Assembly: GCF_049274025.1 (NCBI RefSeq)
Contig: NZ_JBASRV010000023.1
Length of the DNA: 64,000 nt
Source: Miniphocaeibacter sp012841535
GTDB taxonomy: Bacteria; Bacillota; Clostridia; Tissierellales; Peptoniphilaceae
Direction: 5' to 3' (one strand)
The position numbers and the translations under genes are program-made. The notes beneath the pieces were generated by a model. The model was not told where the DNA came from, searched no databases, and was given only the letters and a program-made list of their open reading frames with translations. Numbering within the stretch: the stretch's first letter is position 1; each line of letters begins with the position of its first letter. This document shows positions 35,501 to 42,316 of the stretch, one piece after another.

Positions 35501-35676
35501 TGATGAATTCCCGGCCTACCATTTGCCGTTGGAGGTCCATCATAAAAAACATAATTTTTATCCTTCGGTCTTTGGTTTACTGTTTCGTGTAGTAAATCTA
35601 TTTCTTTCCAATATTTGGAAATTTCAATTTCTCTTTCTCTTACCGGTGCCTTAGAAAGATCTTTAAACTTTGACAT
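32578..35676 (-). CDS. ileS: Isoleucyl-tRNA synthetase, IleS2 type with GIHH signature
   Basis: 1032-residue class I synthetase charging tRNA-Ile in the cytosol. The first signature reads GRPGIHHV (GIHH at 56-59), so the HxGH motif is swapped to GxHH; the second is KKMSKSRGNT near 600. The CP1 editing domain and the anticodon-binding C-terminus are present. The start YDGPPTANGRPG and the length assign it to the IleS2 (eukaryote-like) branch, which is known to resist mupirocin; the GxHH form has been described for hyper-resistant IleS2 enzymes. It is transcribed alone behind an Ile T-box leader and ends in a weak terminator next to the erm promoter. Confidence 0.96.
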   Translation of the reverse strand: MSKFKDLSKAPVREREIEISKYWKEIDLLHETVNQRPKDKNYVFYDGPPTANGRPGIHHVISRTLKDMTCRYKTMKGFRVKKKAGWDTHGLPVEIEVEKKLGLHSKKEIEEYGVEAFNKECRNSVFTYEQAWREMSERMAFMADMDNPYITLDNDYIETVWWLLDGMFKKGLVYEGAKILPYCPRCGTGLASHEVAQGYKMIKTQTVYVAFKRKDADEYFLAWTTTPWTLLSNVALTVGPDVDYILAELGGEKYYIAKALADKVLGEDYKVVKELKGKDMEYMEYEQLLPFFKPDKKAFFVTTANYVSTEDGTGIVHTAPAFGEDDYQTGRRYDLPLINPVNEEGKFVGSPWDGQFVMDADHDIIHYLFDNGKAFKKQKVEHNYPHCWRCGTPLIYYSKPSWYIEVTKLKEQFIDENNKVNWYPDFVGEKRFGNWLENLNDWAISRSRYWGTPFPVWKCEEGHTTSVGSRKELKERAIEDISEDIELHRPYVDDVHLTCEKCGKPMTREKDVIDVWFDSGAMPFAQQHYPFENKENFFEELFPADFINEGIDQTRGWFYSLLAISVLTTGKAPYKNVLVNDLILDKEGKKMSKSRGNTLDPIELFDKFGADVVRFYSLYVSPPWVPTKFDVDGLREVDSKFFRSFKNTYNFFQLYANTDNIDPRDFYIEPENRPEIDRWILSRYNNLLKLYNENMEIFEVTKVVRAISDFVIEDVSNWYIRRNRRRFWKTEIDDDKKAVYNTTYEILLGVTKLIAPFTPFMAEEIYRNLTDKTSVHLDYLPEVEEALINEQLEEKMEVVRNLVALGRASREEVNIKVRQPLTEIVVDAKYEELISDLVPLIKEELNIKNVKFEADLSEFMNYELKPDFKVAGRILGKKIKEFQNYLKGVDAKKFVADLEAGDLEVELSGENTTIKREYIEVRVSAKEGFDVIMENNLFVILDTTITPELKAEGYAREFISKVQQMRKANDYDVLDNIKITYVPTEAIKSAVEEFEDFIKKETLAKEILAVESLNGETVDLNGEEVVIELNRI

Positions 35677-35725
35677 AATTCCTCTCCTTAAACTTATTAT
35701 TTAATTTCACTAATCTATAAATTAC

Positions 35726-35955
35726 AAAAAGCATCCTATATAAAATAGGACGCTTCTAACCGTGTTACCACCTAAATTGCATAGCAAATAAAGCCATGCC
35801 ACTCAACATACTTAACGCGTACTACGTAATATCTTTAATATCGGATATTAAACTCCAAGCTGATTTTTCCTATAATTTCATTAGTTCATTCCACCAAGCA
35901 GAACCTCTCTATTAACTCCATTGTAGGAACGGTCTCTTCACAGTCTATAATCCTT
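35726..35955 (-). promoter_or_regulatory. T-box riboswitch (Ile) controlling ileS
   Basis: The leader contains the T-box core GGTGGTAACACGG (35760-35772, minus strand), the AGAGA S-turn of stem I, and a stem I formed by TTCCTA/TAGGAA with the distal GGTTCTGCTTGG loop. The specifier position, just after TAGGAA, reads AAA-ATC-A, so ATC (35862-35864) is the likely Ile codon. The 3' end is a 9-bp terminator stem (35731-35753) followed by a T run. Uncharged tRNA-Ile would stabilise the antiterminator and turn ileS on. Confidence 0.93.
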
Positions 35956-35958
35956 ATT

Positions 35959-35987
35959 ATTCTACATATTTAGCACCATTTTGTCAA
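35959..35987 (-). promoter_or_regulatory. Promoter of the ileS T-box leader
   Basis: TTGACA (35982-35987), 17-bp spacer, TAGAAT (35959-35964) on the minus strand. Confidence 0.8.
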
Positions 35988-36228
35988 GTTTTACAAAATA
36001 TAAGTAAAGTTATTAAAAATTTCTTTAAGTTAGTTTATGATTATTTCATTTAGAAAGTTAAGATAATATTGAAATGATTCCCTAATTTTATCCTCTACTT
36101 ATATTCCCCTATCTTATAGAGTTTCTGAAAAATATGGAAAATTATAAATTATCATAGTTTAATTAAGTATTTAACTCTAACTATAAATCATATATAATTT
36201 GTAGTAGTTTGTATTAGAAGGAGACAAT
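35988..36228. other. Gene-free AT-rich gap between the divergent ileS leader and the CPBP gene
   Basis: Apart from promoter-like A/T tracts and the GAAGGAGA ribosome-binding site just before 36229, nothing was recognised. Confidence 0.4.
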
Positions 36229-37152
36229 ATGGAAAAATATAAAAATACTTTTAGTAAAATAGCTTTTGGTTTAATTACAATAATGGTTGTTCAAAATATT
36301 TTTAGTATATTTTTATATAAATTTAAGGGATTTATTCCACAAAATATATTAGAAATTGACTGGATACCACTTGTCCTATACCTGATAATTCAATATTTAA
36401 TAGCCTATCCTTTTGGGCTTCTAGTAATAAATACCGCTCCCAATAGTCCTATAACCAAACCATTAAAAAAAATAGATTTAAATTTAAAACAAATAATTGC
36501 AACTGCTCTATCTGGTTTTGCTATAGTTTCATCTATAACAGCAGTAGGCAATTTAGTTACAATACTACTAAAGAAAATTTTACAAAGAGGCTTAAATAGT
36601 AATCCAATTTCAGATTTAATATTAGATTCTAACCCCTATATTATGTTTTTTGTTGCAGTTATACTTGCACCAATTATTGAAGAATATATTTTCAGATACT
36701 TTCTGTATAAAAAAACCTCAGTATTTGGAGATAGAATTTATATATTATTTAGCTCTTTAATATTTGGAATGTTTCATTTAAATATACTTCAATCATTATA
36801 CGCTTTTGTGTTAGGGCTTATTTTATCTTCCCTATATCTGTACACAGGAAATATTAAGTATCCAATTATAATTCATTTAATTATAAACTTATTAGGTGGA
36901 GGTATTTCAATACTGACCTTAGCCCTTAATAACAATATTATTTCATATATATGGGCTATATTATCCTTTATTCTTATAGTAATTGGCTTGTTTCTATTAT
37001 TAACTTGGTTTATTCCTAAATTTAGAAATATCCAATTTTCAAAAGGGGAAATAGAACTAGAAAATATCAATGCTATAATTTTAAACCCTGGAATGATGAT
37101 CTTTTCAATTATCGTTATAGTCACTATGATAAATATATTTTTTACAACTTAA
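36229..37152 (+). CDS. CPBP (Abi/CAAX-type) intramembrane metalloprotease
   Basis: 307-residue membrane protein with about eight hydrophobic helices. The three conserved motifs of the family are in order: EExxxR as IIEEYIFRYF (near 147), FxxxH as FGMFHLN (near 185), and the second His in IIHLIINLLGG (near 220). In Firmicutes such proteins serve prenyl-protein-like processing, bacteriocin immunity or sigma-factor control; the role here is unknown. It is a single gene with GAAGGAGA before the ATG and a shared bidirectional terminator. Confidence 0.88.
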   Translation: MEKYKNTFSKIAFGLITIMVVQNIFSIFLYKFKGFIPQNILEIDWIPLVLYLIIQYLIAYPFGLLVINTAPNSPITKPLKKIDLNLKQIIATALSGFAIVSSITAVGNLVTILLKKILQRGLNSNPISDLILDSNPYIMFFVAVILAPIIEEYIFRYFLYKKTSVFGDRIYILFSSLIFGMFHLNILQSLYAFVLGLILSSLYLYTGNIKYPIIIHLIINLLGGGISILTLALNNNIISYIWAILSFILIVIGLFLLLTWFIPKFRNIQFSKGEIELENINAIILNPGMMIFSIIVIVTMINIFFTT

Positions 37153-37177
37153 TTTAAAAATTTTTTATTAAAATTCA

Positions 37178-37214
37178 AAAGCCCCATAAATTAAAATTTA
37201 AATTTATGGGGCTT
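37178..37214. terminator. Bidirectional terminator between the CPBP gene and fRMsr
   Basis: Perfect 14-bp stem AAGCCCCATAAATT/AATTTATGGGGCTT with an 8-nt loop; A/T runs on both sides. Confidence 0.9.
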
Positions 37215-37222
37215 ATTTATTT

Positions 37223-37687
37223 TTATTTCCAATCTATTGTATTTACTAAAATATCTCTAACTCTTTCAACAAAATCCTGGTCTTCTTCTGTAAAGTTTCC
37301 TATTTTATCACTATCTAAGTCTATTACTCCATAGACTACATCATTTTTAATTATTGGTACAACTAGTTCAGCTTGAGCATCCTCATCACATTGAATATGA
37401 CCTGGAAACTTACTTACATCATAAACCTTTTTTGTTTCCATTAATAAAGCTGCTGTACCACAAACTCCTTCTCCAGGAGCAATTTTTATGCAAGCTGGTT
37501 TGCCTACATAAGGTCCTAAAATCAAATCTTCATCTTCATTAGTTAAATAAAACCCTGACCATATAACATTAGGAACTTTATTTTTTAAAATTTCAGAAAC
37601 TTTCTGAAGCTTTTTTTCTTTTGTTTTCTCTGCCATTAAAATATCAATTAAAGAATCCAATATTTCTTCATATTTCAAATGTGCCAT
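37223..37687 (-). CDS. Free methionine-(R)-sulfoxide reductase (GAF domain)
   Basis: 154-residue GAF-fold enzyme reducing free Met-R-sulfoxide. The three cysteines are at C66, C76 and C100 in GKPACIKI, EGVCGTA and PGHIQCDE, with the spacing (10, then 24) of the E. coli enzyme. It is the last gene of a three-gene unit, 9 bp behind the COG4091 gene. The context suggests a housekeeping or oxidative-stress role in an anaerobe; whether it works with the upstream redox enzymes is unknown. Confidence 0.93.
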   Translation of the reverse strand: MAHLKYEEILDSLIDILMAEKTKEKKLQKVSEILKNKVPNVIWSGFYLTNEDEDLILGPYVGKPACIKIAPGEGVCGTAALLMETKKVYDVSKFPGHIQCDEDAQAELVVPIIKNDVVYGVIDLDSDKIGNFTEEDQDFVERVRDILVNTIDWK

Positions 37688-37696
37688 AAGAACCTC

Positions 37697-38989
37697 CTAT
37701 AAACCTAGCTCATCTTGTTTTTTTCTCAACTTTGTAATTATTTGATCCTCTTCTAATTCTACCATATCGTAAGTAATTAACTCATCTTTTTTTACATCAA
37801 CTTTTAATTTGGTCTTTTTAGTTATTAGGGCAATTGGCAATAATTTCCTATTTCTTTGATTAATATGACTTGTTATTTTCCCGAAAACATCTTTTCCTCC
37901 AATACCTTCTAAATACTGGCCAGCCTTCAAATCCCTTTTAGCTACAGTAATAGTATCTGAAACCTGTCCCTTCTCTGGAGCTATAGTAGGATCGTGTTCA
38001 ACAATAGCCTCATAAATTGTAACAGGAGTTTCCAAACTCGTTAAATGATAAGGTCTATACAATACATAATTTGGTCCCTTCCCCATTGAAAGATAGTCCA
38101 TTAAATCGTGTACCTCTTTAGTATCATGAGTTACAACAGCAAAAACACCTGGAGCTATGCCAAAACAAAAATCTACAATTCTATAATTGTTTAATATTCC
38201 CCCTTGTTCCTTTAGGGAAAATAATCTAGGAATATCCTTAATATCAGCTGTAACTCCGTGGCATCCCAATATATCTGGTGTAAATCCTAAAGCATTTGCT
38301 ACAGAAGTTAGTTCCAACATAGTATTTGTTCCATCGACAAAAGCTGTTAACATCTTAGGATAAAGCCCTTTTGAAATTGCTTCCTCCCTTAAATCATCCT
38401 CTGTTGCATAATTATTCAGCGGATTATTTTTACCCTTTCCAACTGCTAATAAATTAAATCCCGCCCCTACTGCAAAGTTTGCCAGCTCCATTATTGCTCC
38501 CGGCTCATCCCCTGCAGTGCCAGTATATACAACATTGTTCTTTTTAGCGTAATCGTATATTATTGGTCCAACTACTGCATCACATTCTACATTTAGCATA
38601 ATTACATTCCTGTAGTTTTCTATTGATTCCATTGCTAACTGAGCACCAAAAGGAGGATTTCCTGTAGCATCTACAACTCCTTGGATTTTATCTAGTCTAT
38701 ATGCCAAAGTGTAGTCATCTGTAATTACAAATTTATTTTTTGATAGGGCAAGTTCAGCTTGTTGAATAGAATTGGTTTTTATAATATCTTCTTTTTTTAT
38801 ACCTGCTGAATCTAAGGCATGGTAGGCCTTGTCTATTTTTTCATCAACTATTATAGACGTAGTCATTCCCTTTATTCTTGAAATTTGATTAACAAGACCA
38901 GTCCCCATTTTTCCTGCCCCTACTAATGCAATTCTTATTTGTTCTCCTCGACTAACTAATTCATCGAGTTTGTTTTTCATTCTAAACAT
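37697..38989 (-). CDS. Homoserine dehydrogenase-like NAD(P)-binding protein with C-terminal SAF domain (COG4091)
   Basis: 430 residues. The N-terminal Rossmann fold has RIALVGAGKMGTGLVNQI (about 21-38), a central dehydrogenase-like part has TGTAGDEPGAIMEL, and a C-terminal SAF domain (about 350-430) contains KRDLKAGQYLEGIGGKD. The family is annotated only as predicted homoserine dehydrogenase; substrate unknown. The true start is the ATG at 38989 with AAGGAGATTAAG before it; an in-frame ATG at 39073 lies within the upstream gene. It is 10 bp behind the BaiN-like gene and 9 bp ahead of fRMsr. Confidence 0.8.
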   Translation of the reverse strand: MFRMKNKLDELVSRGEQIRIALVGAGKMGTGLVNQISRIKGMTTSIIVDEKIDKAYHALDSAGIKKEDIIKTNSIQQAELALSKNKFVITDDYTLAYRLDKIQGVVDATGNPPFGAQLAMESIENYRNVIMLNVECDAVVGPIIYDYAKKNNVVYTGTAGDEPGAIMELANFAVGAGFNLLAVGKGKNNPLNNYATEDDLREEAISKGLYPKMLTAFVDGTNTMLELTSVANALGFTPDILGCHGVTADIKDIPRLFSLKEQGGILNNYRIVDFCFGIAPGVFAVVTHDTKEVHDLMDYLSMGKGPNYVLYRPYHLTSLETPVTIYEAIVEHDPTIAPEKGQVSDTITVAKRDLKAGQYLEGIGGKDVFGKITSHINQRNRKLLPIALITKKTKLKVDVKKDELITYDMVELEEDQIITKLRKKQDELGL

Positions 38990-38999
38990 CTTAATCTCC

Positions 39000-40214
39000 T
39001 TAGACAATGTCTTTAGCACAGGCATTTGCAGAAGCCCATGCCCAATGAAGATTATATCCTCCACAATCTCCATCTATATCCATTATTTCTCCAATAATAT
39101 ATAAATTATCCTGTATTTTCGACTTCATAGTTTTTGGTTCTATTTCCTTTGTAGAAATTCCGCCACATGTAACTTGACCATCTTTTTCAGATTTATAACC
39201 GGTAACTTTTAAACGCAAATCCTTAATAGTTTTTGAAATTTCAAATATAATTTCCTTTGATAAATTCCCAACTACTATATCGTCTAAATTCAAATATTCT
39301 ATTAAAGAGCTAATAACCTTATCGTTAATTGTTCCCACTAAAGCTTGAGATAATTTCTTATAGCTATTTTTTTCAAAATTAGTTTTTAAATAATTATATA
39401 ACTCATCTTCTTTTAAATATGGAAGTAAATCTACAGAAATATAAACTTCTTTATTGGCTTTTAACTTTCTTATAGCCTCACCAGATATTTGTAATATTCC
39501 CGGTCCTGATATTCCATAGTCTGTAAATAATATATCAGAAAATTGCTCCATTGTCTTTTTGTTTTTGTTTATTAAATAAATATAGCCTGGTATTTTTGTT
39601 CCATTTATCTTCTTAAATTCCTTATTTTCCAATTTTAATTGGACAATACCCGGGTGTGTAGGAACAAGGCTATGTCCTATTTTTTCTAGTAACAAATATC
39701 CATTACCATCTGAACCGGATTTGCTCATTGCTTTTCCGCCTGTAGCTACTATTATAAAATCTCCTTCAAATTCTTCATTATTATATAAGATAACCTTAGG
39801 TTTCTTTTTAAAATCTAGCATTTTTATATAACTGTTGTACTTAAACTTAACCCCAAGTTTTTCAGCTTCTAAAACCATTTGTTTCACAACAGAACTAGCC
39901 TGTAAACTCATAGGATAAATTTTTCCATTTTCCAATTCTAATTCTTTTATTCCAATATCATTAAAAAAATCAATTACTTCATCATAACCAAAGCTTTTTA
40001 TTGCTGACATTACAAATTTAGGATTTTTACCATGATAGTTGCTAAATTCTATATTTCTATTTGTAAAATTACATCTTCCATTTCCTGTAGCGTAGATTTT
40101 TTTCATTGGCTTTTCATTTCTTTCAAAAACCAATACCTCGTGTCCCTTTCTTTTTAAAAGAATACTGGCCATAACTCCTGAAGCACCAGCACCTACTATT
40201 ATAATTTTAGACAT
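39000..40214 (-). CDS. BaiN/HI0933-like FAD-dependent flavoprotein
   Basis: 404 residues. The N-terminal FAD site has IIIVGAGASGVMAS (about 4-17) and the family motif YATGNGRCNFTN. Later IVATGGKAMSKSGSDGNGY and the C-terminal GEIMDIDGDCGGYNLHWAWASA match the HI0933/YhiN family (BaiN in clostridia). The physiological substrate is generally not known. The start at 40214 (CGAGGTG upstream) is preferred over an ATG at 40256. It heads the operon with COG4091 and fRMsr. The 500-bp region upstream holds repeats and a candidate small RNA. Confidence 0.88.
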   Translation of the reverse strand: MSKIIIVGAGASGVMASILLKRKGHEVLVFERNEKPMKKIYATGNGRCNFTNRNIEFSNYHGKNPKFVMSAIKSFGYDEVIDFFNDIGIKELELENGKIYPMSLQASSVVKQMVLEAEKLGVKFKYNSYIKMLDFKKKPKVILYNNEEFEGDFIIVATGGKAMSKSGSDGNGYLLLEKIGHSLVPTHPGIVQLKLENKEFKKINGTKIPGYIYLINKNKKTMEQFSDILFTDYGISGPGILQISGEAIRKLKANKEVYISVDLLPYLKEDELYNYLKTNFEKNSYKKLSQALVGTINDKVISSLIEYLNLDDIVVGNLSKEIIFEISKTIKDLRLKVTGYKSEKDGQVTCGGISTKEIEPKTMKSKIQDNLYIIGEIMDIDGDCGGYNLHWAWASANACAKDIV

Positions 40215-40438
40215 ATTTACACCTCGTAATAAATATAATAATATATTTAAAAACATTTATTATATTTCAATTTATATACTTTTGTTTTACACTAAATAAA
40301 ACTTTTTATTTTTTAATTTTTTACTACAATATACTTTAACATATTATCTACTTACTTAAAAATAGCAATATTATAAAATTCATCTTCTCTAATTCTCCCC
40401 TAACTTATACCATAGAATTTAACTTATAAGGTAGGTTA

Positions 40439-40624
40439 GTCATAAAGCAGACTATTTCTTGCCACTTTCTTCGTTCATGGGTAATAGATTGCATTTGACC
40501 TACCTACCATTTACTTCGTAAATTGGGTTAGGTCATAAAGCAGACTATTTCTTGCCACTTTCTTCCTTCGTCGGTAATAGATTGCATTTGACCTACCTGC
40601 CATTTACTTTGTAAATGGGGTTAG
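40439..40624. repeat. Tandem repeat, 93-bp unit, two copies
   Basis: Copy 1 starts at 40439 and copy 2 at 40532; a third begins at 40625 with GTCATAATG and then diverges. The unit contains GTCATAAAGCAGACTATTTC and ends near TTTGACCTACC. Inverted parts within it are GGTCA/TGACC, CTATT/AATAG and CCATTTAC-TTY-GTAAAT. Differences between copies fall mainly in loops, or exchange T for G opposite C (G-U versus G-C), as in a structured RNA or DNA hairpin. Confidence 0.85.
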
Positions 40625-40631
40625 GTCATAA

Positions 40632-40670
40632 TGTAACAATTTTGTAACTTTTTTGTAATTTATCTGTAAC
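40632..40670 (+). promoter_or_regulatory. Four TGTAAY boxes at 11-bp spacing, WalR-like
   Basis: TGTAAC at 40632 and 40643, TGTAAT at 40654, TGTAAC at 40665. Each pair fits the WalR (YycF) consensus TGT(A/T)A(A/T/C)-N5-repeat exactly. The last box lies at the expected -35 position of a candidate promoter (-10 TATTAT at 40692-40697), a layout suited to activation. Confidence 0.6.
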
Positions 40671-40702
40671 TACATAATTATATATTTATGCTATTATATA
40701 TT

Positions 40703-40808
40703 CAGAAGAAAAGATATAGGTCATTTATTTTGTTCATCCTCCCAAATTATGAACCCTGCGACCTATATATAAAATAAAAAGTCCAGCTAACCACTGGACT
40801 TATTTTTT
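40703..40808 (+). ncRNA. Candidate small RNA with C-rich loop, WalR-like promoter boxes and own terminator
   Basis: The stretch after the boxes folds as ATATAGGTC/GACCTATAT (40715-40724 with 40760-40769) and an inner GTTCAT/ATGAAC hairpin whose loop carries CCTCCC (about 40738-40743), complementary to a GGGAGG ribosome-binding site. The shared terminator GTCCAG/CTGGAC (40776-40808) follows with TTTTTTT. No ORF with a ribosome-binding site is present. Size about 100 nt. It could be an antisense-type regulator; expression and targets are unknown. Confidence 0.4.
40776..40808. terminator. Terminator of ilvA-murE (minus) and of the candidate small RNA (plus)
   Basis: Eight-bp stem AAGTCCAG/CTGGACTT with A run on the left and TTTTTTT on the right, so it can work in both directions. 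Confidence 0.85.
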
Positions 40809-40847
40809 TGCTTTTATTTAAGTTGTTAAAACAAATAAAGCATTGGA

Positions 40848-42308
40848 TTATTTATTTGCCAATGCTTTGTTTATTTCCTCTATCTCATAATAATATTCTT
40901 CTTTTCCATCTTTTTTTAGGAATCTTTCATTTCCCTTTCCTAAAAAAAGTACTATATTATCTTTATTTGCCATTTTTATTGCTTCTTTTACAGCTTGTCT
41001 TCTATCTGGAATATAGGTATATTTACCCTTATTTTTATTTATTCCTTTAATTATGGATTTTGAAATATTATCTACATTATCAAAAATTTCATCATCCTTT
41101 GTTACTATGGAAAAATCCGCATATTTTCCAGCTACTTCGCCAATTTTTTCTCTTGCTTCTATATTTCTTGCACCTTGAACTCCAAATAGAACTATTATAT
41201 CCTTATTGAAATTACTTTTAGCAAACTGTAATATTTTCTCAACTGCATCTGGAGTGTGAGCAAAGTCTATTACTAAATTAAGACCCTTGTCGTTTTGAAC
41301 AACTTCATACCTGCCCTCCGGTCCTTTAAACTTTCCAATACCCTTTGCTATATTTTCTAAGCTAATACCCATTTCACAAGCTACTGCCATAGCCGATAGG
41401 GCGTTATAGACATTAAATAATGCAGAAGTAGGCATTGTTATATCTATTTCTCCTTTAGGAGTGCTAAATATGAATTTAGACTCTGTTACAGACATTTCTA
41501 TTTTTTTTGCCATATAGTCAGCTTCACAGTTAATTCCATATGTCTTTACACTTCTATTATCGTCTTTTAATTCTTGTGCAAGTCTTTTTCCATAACTATC
41601 ATCTATATTAATAATATTTTCTTTAGATGTCATATAAAACAATTTTTTCTTTGCTTTATAATAGTCCTCCATATTATTATGAAGTTCTAAATGCTCTAAA
41701 GTTAAGTTTGTAAAAACACCGTAATCAAACTCTGTATATTTTACCCTGTCTAATTCTAAAGAGTGGGACGATACTTCCATTACACAGTTTTCCACTCCCT
41801 TATCTACAAGTTCCTTAAATATTTTTTGTAATAAATTAGACTCAGGAGTTGTTTTTCCTAATGATTTATTTCCTTCTCTTGTTTTTAATCCAATACTACC
41901 TATAGAGGCAGTGCTACTATTATTGTAATTTAAAATTTCTTCTAACATATAAGTAGCTGTAGTTTTTCCATTTGTACCTGTTATTCCTACCATGTTTAAC
42001 TTCTTACTTGGCTCACCAAATAATATAGAAGATAATTCAGAAAGTGCAGTTCTTGTATTATTCATCTTAATATAAGTAATATTATTAGCATATTCTTTTA
42101 ATTCTGACTGGTGAAAAATTACTCTACTACCATTATTTATTGCATCATTAATAAATTTATGACCATCTGTAACAAATCCTTTTATAGCAATAAAAGCAGT
42201 GTTTTTATCTACTTCCTTAGAATTTAAAGAAATGTACTCTATATTTATAGTTATATCACCTTTTATCTTCTCGGTTTTAACACGGCTTATTAATTCTCCT
42301 ACTAACAT
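40848..42308 (-). CDS. murE: UDP-MurNAc-tripeptide synthetase MurE, unusual specificity motif
   Basis: 486 residues, adding the third amino acid to UDP-MurNAc-Ala-Glu in the cytosol during peptidoglycan synthesis. The ATP loop is GITGTNGKTTATYM (about 108-121); TTPES binds the muramyl part; the glycine-rich C-terminus LGKGNE is intact. The amino-acid specificity loop, usually DNPR for meso-diaminopimelate or DNPA-like for Lys, reads TKDDEIFDN here. Lys, Orn or another diamino acid may be used. It is 8 bp behind ilvA, an odd pairing, and ends at a bidirectional terminator. Confidence 0.94.
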   Translation of the reverse strand: MLVGELISRVKTEKIKGDITINIEYISLNSKEVDKNTAFIAIKGFVTDGHKFINDAINNGSRVIFHQSELKEYANNITYIKMNNTRTALSELSSILFGEPSKKLNMVGITGTNGKTTATYMLEEILNYNNSSTASIGSIGLKTREGNKSLGKTTPESNLLQKIFKELVDKGVENCVMEVSSHSLELDRVKYTEFDYGVFTNLTLEHLELHNNMEDYYKAKKKLFYMTSKENIINIDDSYGKRLAQELKDDNRSVKTYGINCEADYMAKKIEMSVTESKFIFSTPKGEIDITMPTSALFNVYNALSAMAVACEMGISLENIAKGIGKFKGPEGRYEVVQNDKGLNLVIDFAHTPDAVEKILQFAKSNFNKDIIVLFGVQGARNIEAREKIGEVAGKYADFSIVTKDDEIFDNVDNISKSIIKGINKNKGKYTYIPDRRQAVKEAIKMANKDNIVLFLGKGNERFLKKDGKEEYYYEIEEINKALANK

Positions 42309-42316
42309 TAATCCCC

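Noticed and set aside
38990..39073. N-terminal extension of the COG4091 protein into the BaiN-like gene
   Set aside because: AAGGAG stands 6 bases before ATG 38989, and the extension is not part of the Rossmann fold.
40439..40630. Tandem repeat considered as a CRISPR array
   Set aside because: The repeat period is 93 bp with no unique spacers; copies differ by scattered changes and no cas gene is nearby.
40736..40775. Short frame MNPATYI in the candidate small RNA
   Set aside because: It has no ribosome-binding site; the preceding bases are CCTCCC, the opposite of one.
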